Source: Candidatus Krumholzibacteriota bacterium (GTDB lineage: Bacteria; Krumholzibacteriota; Krumholzibacteriia; LZORAL124-64-63). Taken from it: 64,000 nt of DNA. The DNA is taken from positions 660,694 to 724,693 of the forward strand of contig JAKLEB010000001.1 in NCBI GenBank assembly GCA_022711765.1, in the 5' to 3' direction. A program made the translations under genes and the position numbers. Below, in pieces: positions 18,201 to 25,415 of the stretch (its first letter is position 1; each line of letters starts with the position of its first letter). The notes beneath the pieces are model-generated. The model was not told where the DNA came from and ran no database searches. It worked only from the letters and a program-made list of their open reading frames with translations.

Positions 18201-18660
18201 CGACGAGCAGCGCAATCCCCCTGACCGCTCCCGTCACCGCCGGCAGGGGGTAGTCGATCTTGTCGCCGTCAGGGGGAACGAGGCCGGCGGCCGCGCGGGC
18301 CGCGGCCACCCTGGCCGCGACGACCTCCGCCGGCAGCTTGACGCCCGGGCGCAGATCGGCCGGCACCGGCTCGCCGGCGCGCACGCCCGTCGACACCAGC
18401 TCCGCCCCACCGGGATCGAGTCGAGCGTAGCAGATCCAGCCCGTCGCGGGATCGGTCGTCAGCGTGTAGCCAGCGAGGTCCTCGAGCCGCTGGTGGTACT
18501 CGTCGCCCCACACCCGGGCCGCCAAGGCCGATCCGTCGGGTTGGCGCAGCGACGTCAGTTCGCCGAAGACCGGCACCGCGAGGACCGCCGACGGCGCGGC
18601 CAGCACGAGCCCGCACGCCGCCAGGGTCAGGATCGGGCGGAGCGACCGCGCCACCGTCAT
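15259..18660 (-). CDS. Secreted M6-family metalloprotease with FG-GAP repeats and FlgD-Ig sorting domain
   Basis: This 1,133-residue protein has a signal peptide (MTVARSLRPILTLAACGLVL) and an M6 (immune inhibitor A-like) peptidase domain with HEIGH near residue 310, followed by ADLYD. Repeated calcium-binding-like FG-GAP units follow (FDADGDLDIYL, CDYDADGRPDLYQ, ADFDNDGDLDLYV, LDGDGGIDLV), as in VCBS/ASPIC-UnbV proteins. The C-terminus is a FlgD-Ig-like module with WPNPFNPGTNISFDL, typical of cell-surface sorting in these bacteria. It probably degrades extracellular protein. The ATG at 18660 has AAGGA upstream, and a promoter candidate lies at 18735-18763. It is a tandem paralogue of the next gene upstream. 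The spacing after the HExGH motif is one residue longer than in typical M6 enzymes. Confidence 0.9.
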   Translation of the reverse strand: MTVARSLRPILTLAACGLVLAAPSAVLAVPVFGELTSLRQPDGSALAARVWGDEYHQRLEDLAGYTLTTDPATGWICYARLDPGGAELVSTGVRAGEPVPADLRPGVKLPAEVVAARVAAARAAAGLVPPDGDKIDYPLPAVTGAVRGIALLVDFSDERGVLTPGEVEAFLNQIGYGENGNNGSVRDYFRDVSGGRLDLTHEVTPYYYRAAHPKSWYEDPGFSPGWRARLLVTEALEELERHGCDFGEYDANGDGYVDLVSCFYAGAPRWSWGVGLWPQAGEAGFHADGVIARLWQITAMRDELTLGTPCHEIGHALCQWADLYDTGGESWGVGLFCLMSNPSTYRNPLQPCGPLKFRSGWTEDVLLDGVMPRVQAPATGNRVFVVPHPAVDNELYLVENRRRAGRDADLPDEGLAVWHVDWRGDNNLEVMSPDLHYMVTLVQADGRWDLEHDANWGDATDLFGAPEFTHFGPDSDPAATWWRGQPVALYLDNVSAAGDTVIFDFRDGIGIYPLQITVEPDALGAPWLIVGADGYLKSGEGSRLVHVPVVGSYLITWRDVPGWQAPPSSTVIVPPSGPIPEVRGTYTHPPFMTAEVPILASAVSGRGGQLVDFDADGDLDIYLCREGSSDQLVRNDGGWEFTEVTPPALAGETSSLSVAWADVDADGDQDCFVVRRDLPALLLRQQAPGVFAGAAELAPAGLDAIRGAVWLDYDGDRRLDLHLVRDGKPDLLLRAPGRDAPLFGEYEVQDILPGLSFARTVAGAWCDYDADGRPDLYQVNLYGENVLVQNRLPARFVDVTHGGLGTPWRGGTVAWGDFDGDADFDLYVVQDGAADVVLRQYNGVFVLESGENTDTPGQGRDAVWADFDNDGDLDLYVTRFAETDRLLMNDGEGHWVESPILLPEVAGPNVAALAGDLDGDGGIDLVIDCDGAPTAMLRNTMDRGHWLQVNPVARGTLREPTLAVLRAHVGDRVMLRQVPARSGPSREPTRVHFGLGEATQVDSLVVTWPNRAVQTLRSVAADQILAVVQPLEGGTGTDEVPAVTALRPVWPNPFNPGTNISFDLAVAGPVRLAVFDVSGRRIATIHDGSLGAGTHAYAWDGNDSRGRPAAAGVYLLQLVADGSTQCRRMALIR

Positions 18661-18734
18661 GGATCGTCCTTGCTGCTCTGCGCCCGCCGGGCGGGGCACA
18701 CGGTCCGTGCGGGGGATACCGGATCGACATGGTA

Positions 18735-18763
18735 AGTTTACGGGCGCGGCGGCGCCGGAGCAA
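18735..18763 (-). promoter_or_regulatory. Promoter candidate for the first M6 metalloprotease gene
   Basis: On the minus strand TTGCTC (18763-18758), 17 bp and TAAACT (18740-18735) precede the ATG at 18660 by about 75 bases. This suggests the downstream M6 gene can be transcribed independently of its paralogue. Confidence 0.5.
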
Positions 18764-18818
18764 GAGGCGCGGGGCGCCGCGAGCAGCGCGCGCGGACCAG
18801 TCGCGGAGGAGCAAGCGC

Positions 18819-21800
18819 CTACTTCACGAGCGTCAATCGCCGGCACGAGACTCCGTCGCTGGTGTGCAGCCGGCAGAGGTACGTGCCCGATGCCGCCGGC
18901 CGGCCCTCCGCGTCGCTCCCCCGCCACACGGCCTGGTGGTGGCCCGCGGCCTGGTCCTCGCGCACGAGCTCCGCGACGAGCCGTCCGTCCAGGCCGTAGA
19001 TCGCCAGGTGGACGAAACCCGGTTCCGCCACCGCATAGGCGATGGTCGCCGCCGGATTGAAGGGATTGGGGCGGATGTCGCGCAGACCGCTGACGAGCCG
19101 GACCTCGGGGTCGGGCGCGGCGGTCGGGTCCGGGTTCTGCTCGACCGTGACCCGGCGATCGCCGGCGACGCCCGCGAGCACCGTCTGCCCGCCGCCCGGC
19201 CAGGTGACGACGACGCTGTCGGCGGCGCTCGCCGCGCCGAGACCCACGTGGAGGATGCGGCCGGCCTGGCCGCGGCCGTCGCCGGCCTGCACCTCGCGCA
19301 ACTGCGCGACGCCATCCGCCACGACCCTCGCCCGAGCGCCGACGGCATCTCGGTTGGCGGGGTCCGCGCGCAGATCGAGCTCCAGCCAGTGGCCGCGGTC
19401 CTGGATCACGTTGCGCAGGATCAGGTTCGCCGCGCCGTTGCGACCCACGTAGAGATCAACCCCGCCGTCGCGGTCGAGATCGCTGGCCACCGCGACCACG
19501 CAATCGCCCGAGACCTCGGGCACGGCGAGCGGCGCCCGCTGGAACCCGCCGGCGCCGTCGCCGAAGACGAGCAGGTCCTCCGCGCCGCGCCGCGCGACAT
19601 AGACGTCGAGGGCGCCGTCGTTGTCGAAATCCGCCACGGCGACCGACCGCCCGGGCCCCGGGTCGCTCACCACGGGCTGCCAGATCCGCTGGAAGTAGGT
19701 CGTCTGGTTGTTGAAGTAGGCGTCGGGCTCGGCGAAGTTCACGAGGTAGAGGTCCCAGTCGCCGTCGTTGTCGAAGTCGCCCCAGCCGGCGTCCTGGCCG
19801 GGGCCGTCGTTCGCGAGATCGCTGTCGCCGGCATCCTCGAACGCCGTCCCGAGATGGCTGCGGACGAGCACGTTCGGCGTGCCGTCGTTGACCAGGTAGG
19901 CGTCGCGGTCGCCGTCCGAGTCGTAATCGCACCACACCGCGGTCTGACCTGGCCCGACATTCTGGAGGGCCGGGTGGCCGACCGTCGCGAGCAGCGGGTG
20001 CCCGGTGCCGAAATCGCCGAAGTTCTTGAACACCACGTTCCCCGGGCCATCCTGCACCAGGTAGAGGTCCAGGAGGCCGTCCGCGTCGAAATCGCACCAC
20101 GCGGCGTCGGCGCCCGCGCCCGCGTCGCCGACACCGTAACTGAAGGCGGTCACATCGGTGAAGACGCCGTCGATCTGCTCGAGCAGAAGGTTCGGCTCGC
20201 CGTCGCGCACCAGATAGACGTCGCGGTCGCCATCGTTGTCGTAGTCGCCCCAGGCGGCGGCGCGCCCGGCGCCGGGATCGGCCAGCGGCGCCGGCGTGGC
20301 CTCCGTGAAGGCCAGGCCGCCGTCGTTGCGCAGCAGCAGGTCGGCCTCGCCGTCGTGGATCAGGTGCAGGTCGTCGTCGCCATCTTGGTCGTAGTCGACG
20401 ACCGCCAGCGCGGCGATCGCTCCTGCGTGCCCGGCGCCGCCCTCGACGAGCGCGAACGGCGGATTCGTGTACGTGCCGACGACATGCGCCGGCGCGCCCC
20501 CCTCCACGAGCGTGAAGGACGAGGCCGGCGGATCCGGCTCGTTCCAGCCCGGGACGTCTCCCCAGGTCAACGTGTACAGCCCTTCGGCCCAGACGAGGAC
20601 CGAGCGGAATCCCTCGCCCTCGAGCCGGTAGTCGCCGGGGCCGACGAGAGTCCAGGGTGCGGTGATGCCGGTCGGCAGCGGCTCGATCGTCACCGCGAGC
20701 GTGCCCGGGCCCTCGCGGTAATCGAACGACATCTCCGGACCGGAATACCCGATCTCGTCGACGTACAGCGGCGCGTCGCGGCCGTCCCACCAGACGGCCG
20801 GGGGCGCCGTCGTCGGGTCGAACACGACGTACGTCGGCGCCTTCCAGAGGTCGCCGGCGTCGCCGTAATTCGCGCCGTTCTCGAGGTCCCAGCGGCCGTC
20901 GGCCTGCACCAGGGTGACCAGGTAATGCTGGGCCGGAGTCTGCTGCTCGTCGTTGTTGCTGCCGTACTCGTCGACGTGCCAGATGGCCAGTCCGGAGTCA
21001 GGCAGGCCCGCGTCGCGGCCGACCCGCTGCCGGTTCTCGAGGAGGTAGTACTCGTTGGGGACTCCCGCGTACGGCACCTTGAACACGTTCATGGTCTCGT
21101 GCGACACCACGAGCCCCGTCTGGAGCCCGGACAGTTCGACCGGATCGACCCAGCCCGACGTCGCGCGCATATAGGCGCATGGGCGGACCGGATTAATGCC
21201 CGAGCCGCTGTAGCACATCAGGCAGAAGTTGCCGACGCCGTTGGACTCGTAGCCGTAGTCGTAGAGGTCCGGCCAGAAGCAGATCATGTGGCCGTTCTCA
21301 TGACAGAAGGTGCCGAGGCGCAGGGCGCTCCCGATGTTGGTGATCTGGTAGCGATAGGCGCTCACGCCGTCCGCGGAGAAGGACACCACGCTGGAGTGCG
21401 GCCACAGTCCGACGGACCAACCTCCCGTCGGCCAGCCCGCGTAGAACACGTTGATGGCGTCGATGTAGCCGTCGTCGTTGGCGTCGTACTGGCTGAAATC
21501 GTGACCGCCGTTGTCGAGCTCGTTGAGCGACCACGCCACCAGCTGGCGGGCGCGCTGCCCGTAGGGGATCGACGGATCCTCGTAGTACGCCTTCGGATTC
21601 GGCGCCCGCAGGTACGCCGGCGGCACCCAGTTCGTGTAGGTCAGCGCACCGCCGGAGACGTCGTGGAAGTAATCCCGGATCGAACCGTTGTTCCCGTACC
21701 CGGTGTAGCCGACGAGGTTCAGGTAGGCGTCGAAATCGGCGGGCGGAACGGTCCCGACCTCGTCCGAGAAGTCGATGATCAAGGTCAGGCCGAGCACGTC

Positions 21801-22244
21801 ACCCTGGTCCGACGGCTGGGGATCGCGGTCTCGGCCGGCCTGCACCGCGGCCTCGGCCGCGAGGAACGCGTCGCGGACGGCGCGGGCTGCGGCGGCCCGC
21901 GCCGCCGGCGCCAGCTGCAGGCCGCGGCGCAGGCCGGCGGGAGCCGGCTGCGAGACGGGAATGCCGGTCGATACGAACCCGCTGGCGTCGCCGGCCAGGT
22001 CGGCGTAGCAGATCACGCCTGTGGCGGGATCACGCACCAGCGTGTAACCGTCGAGGCTCTCGACGCGCTGGTAGAACTCGTCGCCCCAGACCCTCACGTC
22101 GACCAGCGATCCATCCGGCTGCCCCAGGCGGAACGCCTCGCCATGGTACGGCGCCGCCCGGACCGCAGCGGCTGCGAGGAGCACACCGGCAAGGAGCAGG
22201 GCGCCGGCGGCGATCCGGCGGGGCGGAATCGGCTGGATTTGCAT
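18819..22244 (-). CDS. Second secreted M6-family metalloprotease with FG-GAP repeats and FlgD-Ig sorting domain
   Basis: This 1,141-residue protein is a paralogue of the neighbouring M6 protease, with the same order of parts. A signal peptide (MQIQPIPPRRIAAGALLLAG) is followed by the M6 catalytic domain with HENGH near residue 315 and PDLYD. Several FG-GAP-like units follow (YDQDGDDDLHL, YDNDGDRDVYL, FDADGLLDLYL, FDNDGDWDLYL). The end is a FlgD-Ig module with RPNPFNPAATIAY. Extracellular proteolysis is the likely role. I chose the ATG at 22244, with GAGG eight bases upstream, over the longer frame to 22382, which overlaps the tdk 3' end. A TATAAT lies 60 bases upstream. As in its paralogue, a cysteine and a tryptophan follow the HExGH motif. 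Confidence 0.9.
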   Translation of the reverse strand: MQIQPIPPRRIAAGALLLAGVLLAAAAVRAAPYHGEAFRLGQPDGSLVDVRVWGDEFYQRVESLDGYTLVRDPATGVICYADLAGDASGFVSTGIPVSQPAPAGLRRGLQLAPAARAAAARAVRDAFLAAEAAVQAGRDRDPQPSDQGDVLGLTLIIDFSDEVGTVPPADFDAYLNLVGYTGYGNNGSIRDYFHDVSGGALTYTNWVPPAYLRAPNPKAYYEDPSIPYGQRARQLVAWSLNELDNGGHDFSQYDANDDGYIDAINVFYAGWPTGGWSVGLWPHSSVVSFSADGVSAYRYQITNIGSALRLGTFCHENGHMICFWPDLYDYGYESNGVGNFCLMCYSGSGINPVRPCAYMRATSGWVDPVELSGLQTGLVVSHETMNVFKVPYAGVPNEYYLLENRQRVGRDAGLPDSGLAIWHVDEYGSNNDEQQTPAQHYLVTLVQADGRWDLENGANYGDAGDLWKAPTYVVFDPTTAPPAVWWDGRDAPLYVDEIGYSGPEMSFDYREGPGTLAVTIEPLPTGITAPWTLVGPGDYRLEGEGFRSVLVWAEGLYTLTWGDVPGWNEPDPPASSFTLVEGGAPAHVVGTYTNPPFALVEGGAGHAGAIAALAVVDYDQDGDDDLHLIHDGEADLLLRNDGGLAFTEATPAPLADPGAGRAAAWGDYDNDGDRDVYLVRDGEPNLLLEQIDGVFTDVTAFSYGVGDAGAGADAAWCDFDADGLLDLYLVQDGPGNVVFKNFGDFGTGHPLLATVGHPALQNVGPGQTAVWCDYDSDGDRDAYLVNDGTPNVLVRSHLGTAFEDAGDSDLANDGPGQDAGWGDFDNDGDWDLYLVNFAEPDAYFNNQTTYFQRIWQPVVSDPGPGRSVAVADFDNDGALDVYVARRGAEDLLVFGDGAGGFQRAPLAVPEVSGDCVVAVASDLDRDGGVDLYVGRNGAANLILRNVIQDRGHWLELDLRADPANRDAVGARARVVADGVAQLREVQAGDGRGQAGRILHVGLGAASAADSVVVTWPGGGQTVLAGVAGDRRVTVEQNPDPTAAPDPEVRLVSGLRDIRPNPFNPAATIAYAVAEPGFVHLAIYGLDGRLVAELVREDQAAGHHQAVWRGSDAEGRPAASGTYLCRLHTSDGVSCRRLTLVK

Positions 22245-22304
22245 GGGTTCGACCTCGATCGGCTGACGGCGACCGGATTCCCGGACGAAGAATTTTGATG
22301 ACTC

Positions 22305-22333
22305 ATTATACCTTGTCCCGGCCGGGGACGTAA
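22305..22333 (-). promoter_or_regulatory. Promoter candidate for the M6 protease genes, with a palindrome in the spacer
   Basis: A perfect TATAAT (22310-22305) has the weak -35 TTACGT 17 bp upstream. The spacer contains an inverted repeat, GTCCC-5 bases-GGGAC (22315-22329), which could bind a regulator. Confidence 0.5.
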
Positions 22334-22356
22334 CAACAGACTCGCGCGGACCGGCG

Positions 22357-22938
22357 CTAGGTTCCCCCGGCATCTCGCGCATCGGGGACCTCGAAATGGT
22401 GCCGGCAGCGCGCCTCGTACATGCCGGTCGCGCCGACCTGGATCTGGTCGCGGCTCTGCGTCAGCCGCTGCGTGAACGCGGCCGGATCGCCGCAGACCAT
22501 GCAGATGGCCAGCTGCTTGGTGACGTACTCGGCCCGGCACATGAGCGTCGGCACCGGACCGAACGGGCGACCGCGGTAATCGAGGTCGAGGCCGGCGACG
22601 ACGACGCGCTTGCCGAGGTTGGCGAGTCGATCGCAGACGGCGACGAGCTCGTCCGAGAAGAACTGCGCCTCGTCCACGGCGACCAGCTCGGTCCGGTCGT
22701 CGACTTGCTCGAGGATCGCCCGCGGCGCGTCGACCGCGATCGAGGGCAGGCTCTGGCGACTGTGGCTGACGATGCTCGCCGCGTCGTAGCGGGCGTCGAT
22801 GGCGTGCTTGAAGATCTGCACCCGCTGGCGCGCGATCTCCGCTCTCCGGATGCGGCGAATCAGTTCCTCGCTCTTGCCCGAGAACATCGGCCCGCAGATG
22901 ACCTCGATCCAGCCGGCCTTGCCCTTGACGATCTGCAT
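22357..22938 (-). CDS. tdk: Thymidine kinase (class II)
   Basis: This 193-residue enzyme phosphorylates thymidine to dTMP in the salvage pathway. Walker A is GPMFSGKSEELI, Walker B is DEAQFF, and the zinc-binding lasso cysteines appear in CMVCG and YEARCRHH. Its length is normal for the prokaryotic TK1-like family. The ATG at 22938 follows an AGGAGGCG ribosome site. It is a monocistronic-looking gene between the M6 protease and HDOD genes, with no functional link to either that I can see. Confidence 0.95.
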   Translation of the reverse strand: MQIVKGKAGWIEVICGPMFSGKSEELIRRIRRAEIARQRVQIFKHAIDARYDAASIVSHSRQSLPSIAVDAPRAILEQVDDRTELVAVDEAQFFSDELVAVCDRLANLGKRVVVAGLDLDYRGRPFGPVPTLMCRAEYVTKQLAICMVCGDPAAFTQRLTQSRDQIQVGATGMYEARCRHHFEVPDARDAGGT

Positions 22939-23017
22939 CGGCGCTCGCCTCCTGCGTGCGGGACAGACGGAGGCTCACCTTAGCGCGACTCTTGGCGCAG
23001 ATCAATGGGCGGTGCGG

Positions 23018-24877
23018 TCAGGCGAACAGGCCCGGATCGATCGAGAGGCCGCGGGCCTCCCCGCGCAGCCGCTGGAAGAGTTGCGGCGAAAGCGACAGGA
23101 CGGCCGCCGCGCGGCTCTGCTCGTACCGCAGCCATCCGTCGTCGTCGGGATTGTTGGTGCCGGTGCAGGCGGCGAGCTCCTCGCCGAGCGCGATCATGGC
23201 GGCGAGGTCCACCCGCTGGACGTCCGGATGGTCGAGGCGATGGTGCCAGCGCACGGCCTGCTCGAGGTCCTCGCTGAGGTTCCATTCCTTGATCAGCAGC
23301 GCGCCGAGGTCGCCGTGATCGAAGCCCAGGAGCTCCTGCTCGACCACGTGGTACGGCAGACCTTCCGCCGCGGACACGGTCAGGACCTGCTGGAAGAGGT
23401 CGAGGTGGCTGCGGGCCAGCACGAGCTGACCGATGTTCTGCATCAGGCCGCCGACGAAGACCATCTCCGGCTCGGTGCGCCGGATCGCCTGCGCCACGAG
23501 CTGCGACGCCATGGCCGACAGAATCGACTGGCGCCAGATCTTCTGGAAGAGCAGACCGGCGCCGGCGCCGAGGAAGACGGACTTGGTCGCCGTCACCAGG
23601 GTCCAGTTGCGGATCGTCACGAACCCCAGCCGCACGATCGCCTCGCTCACGGTCTTGATCTCGCGGACGGCCCCGTAGAACGGGCTGTTGGCGATCCGCA
23701 GGATCTTCGCCGTCAGCGCCTGGTCCATCGCGACCGCCCGCTCGAGGCGGGTCGCGGTGGTGTGCGGATCGTCGATCACCGACAGAATGTGGAGGGCGGC
23801 CTTGGGCATGGCGGGCAGATCGCCGCTCTGGTGCAGGATCTCCTCGGGCGACATGGGGGTCGCGGGCGTGAGCGGGCCGAGTTCCTGGGTGCCGATCGGC
23901 ACCGGCCCCCCGAGCACCGCGTCCTCCCAGGCCCGCACGATGGCGTCGGCCTCCGCCTGGGCCTGGCTGATCCGGAGCGCCGACGCCGGCCACGAGGACG
24001 ACTCCCCGGCCGGGGTCGCCACCGGCGTGGACTCGGGCGAATCCGCCTCGGGCGACGGGACGGCGGGCGCCGGTGGGGCGCCGGCCTCGGTCTCGCATTC
24101 GTCCGGCTCGCGGTGGACCCACTCGAGCAGGAGGCCGTCGTCCGCGCCCGGATCGCCGGCGGCCGGATCGCGGCGCCCGAGGCTGGGCAGGTCCTCGTCA
24201 GCCTGCTGGCGGTACCGATCGCGCCGGCGCAGGAGTTCGGCCTTGAGCAACGACGCCACCTCGCCCTCGGGGATCACCTCTCCGTTCTGCAGCAGGCGCA
24301 GCCGGTCCACGGCGTGCCGCGCCAGGAACTCGGCCACCGTCAACGCGGTCTCGACGCCGGGATCGCCGTCCAGGTAGACGAAGGTCGACCAGCGGTCGCG
24401 CGCCGGCAGCGGCAGTACGACGATCCGCCGGTCCTGCGCTCCGCTGCCGAGCAGCACGGTGAGGTCGACCGGAAACGCGCGGATGGGCACGGGTCCCGCG
24501 TAGACCTGCCGATCGCGCCCGACGACGGAGAACAGGTCCTCGCCCTCGGTGGGGATCGGCGCCCGGCCGTCCGGCCGCTTGTTCTTCGCCTCCTCGGGCA
24601 GCGAGATGTTGCGTTCGGCGCAGACTTGGAGGCCGGAGCGCCACTGCTTGAGCAGGAGCATGCGCAAGCCGGTCCGTCCCGCGAAGCGCGCGAAGAAGTT
24701 GGGGAACTCCGCGGGCTTCGCCAGGCCGTCGAGCTCGGCGAGACCGGCGCGCATGAGGACCAGGGCGTCGCGCTGCGCGGTCCGCATCCGGCCGTCGAGC
24801 GCGCCGTCGCCCTCTGTCCGGCCGAGCTCGCGAACCCGGTCCTTCAACCGGCCCAAAGTGTCGAGGATCTGATTCAT
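23018..24877 (-). CDS. Large HDOD-domain protein
   Basis: This 619-residue cytoplasmic protein ends in an HDOD domain at about residues 350-560 (LPAMPKAALHILSVI, ILRIANSPFYG, FVGGLMQNIGQLVL). HDOD is a catalytically inactive relative of HD phosphohydrolases, common in signalling proteins. The N-terminal 290 residues are unrecognised; they contain an alpha/beta-like stretch (VVGRDRQVYAGPVPI) and an aspartate-rich linker. A proline- and serine-rich linker separates the two parts. The ATG at 24877 gives MNQILDTLGRL; the frame is open further upstream but would overlap queD. The ribosome site is weak. The gene diverges from queD. A regulatory role, for example in motility, stress or second-messenger signalling, is typical of the family but cannot be specified. 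Confidence 0.82.
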   Translation of the reverse strand: MNQILDTLGRLKDRVRELGRTEGDGALDGRMRTAQRDALVLMRAGLAELDGLAKPAEFPNFFARFAGRTGLRMLLLKQWRSGLQVCAERNISLPEEAKNKRPDGRAPIPTEGEDLFSVVGRDRQVYAGPVPIRAFPVDLTVLLGSGAQDRRIVVLPLPARDRWSTFVYLDGDPGVETALTVAEFLARHAVDRLRLLQNGEVIPEGEVASLLKAELLRRRDRYRQQADEDLPSLGRRDPAAGDPGADDGLLLEWVHREPDECETEAGAPPAPAVPSPEADSPESTPVATPAGESSSWPASALRISQAQAEADAIVRAWEDAVLGGPVPIGTQELGPLTPATPMSPEEILHQSGDLPAMPKAALHILSVIDDPHTTATRLERAVAMDQALTAKILRIANSPFYGAVREIKTVSEAIVRLGFVTIRNWTLVTATKSVFLGAGAGLLFQKIWRQSILSAMASQLVAQAIRRTEPEMVFVGGLMQNIGQLVLARSHLDLFQQVLTVSAAEGLPYHVVEQELLGFDHGDLGALLIKEWNLSEDLEQAVRWHHRLDHPDVQRVDLAAMIALGEELAACTGTNNPDDDGWLRYEQSRAAAVLSLSPQLFQRLRGEARGLSIDPGLFA

Positions 24878-24969
24878 GTCACTGCGCTGGCCAGGCACGA
24901 TGGTCCTTCGGGGCTGAGGGTCGCGGTCCCCAGGTCTCCCCCAGTCTATCGGCAGCAACGGGGGTCCAT

Positions 24970-24998
24970 TTGACAGATTTTTACCGCGCCGTTTACCT
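24970..24998 (+). promoter_or_regulatory. Weak promoter candidate for queD
   Basis: A perfect -35 TTGACA (24970-24975) is followed after 17 bp by TTACCT, a poor -10. It lies 58 bases before the queD ATG in an AT-rich patch of the divergent region. Confidence 0.3.
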
Positions 24999-25055
24999 TT
25001 CGTCCGACAGGCCGCGCGGAAGTCCCCGCCGGCGCCCTCCGCCGCCGGAGAAACC

Positions 25056-25415
25056 ATGACCGTCCGGATCACCAAGGCGTTCACGTTCGACGCGGCCCAC
25101 CTCCTGCCCAACGTTCCCGCAGGGCACAAGTGCGGCCGCCTGCACGGGCACAGCTATCGGGTGACCCTGGGACTCGAGGGACCGCTGGATCCGCAGCTCG
25201 GGTGGGTACAGGATTACGGCGAGGTCGCGGCGGCCTTCCGACCGTTGCGCGAGCGCTTCGACCATGCGTGTCTCAACGAGATCCCCGGCCTCGAGAACCC
25301 CACGGCCGAGCTGCTCGCGGTCTACGTCTACCGCGAGCTGAAACCGGTCCTGCCGACCCTGGTCGACGTCACCGTCTGCGAGAGCCCGACCACCGAGGCG
25401 GTCTACCGGCCCTGA
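25056..25415 (+). CDS. queD: 6-carboxy-5,6,7,8-tetrahydropterin synthase QueD
   Basis: This 119-residue enzyme of the PTPS/QueD family converts 7,8-dihydroneopterin triphosphate to 6-carboxytetrahydropterin, the second step of preQ0 and queuosine synthesis. The zinc histidines are in FDAAHLL and HGHSY, and the catalytic cysteine is in CGRLHGH. The FDHACLNEI, PTAE and CESPTTEAVY motifs are all present. GGAG sits five bases before the ATG. No other que gene lies in the window. The 3' end overlaps the convergent BatD-type gene by 13 bases. Confidence 0.94.
   Translation: MTVRITKAFTFDAAHLLPNVPAGHKCGRLHGHSYRVTLGLEGPLDPQLGWVQDYGEVAAAFRPLRERFDHACLNEIPGLENPTAELLAVYVYRELKPVLPTLVDVTVCESPTTEAVYRP

Noticed and set aside
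16000..20400. Regular repeats of about 140-190 bases in the M6 genes considered as a DNA repeat or CRISPR-like array
   Set aside because: The repeats follow the protein FG-GAP units, diverge at the nucleotide level and stay in frame, so they are domain repeats.
15229..22298. Long plus-strand ORFs (700-1,190 codons) opposite the M6 protease genes
   Set aside because: They are antisense shadows with no recognisable domain, caused by the strong codon bias of the FG-GAP repeat regions.
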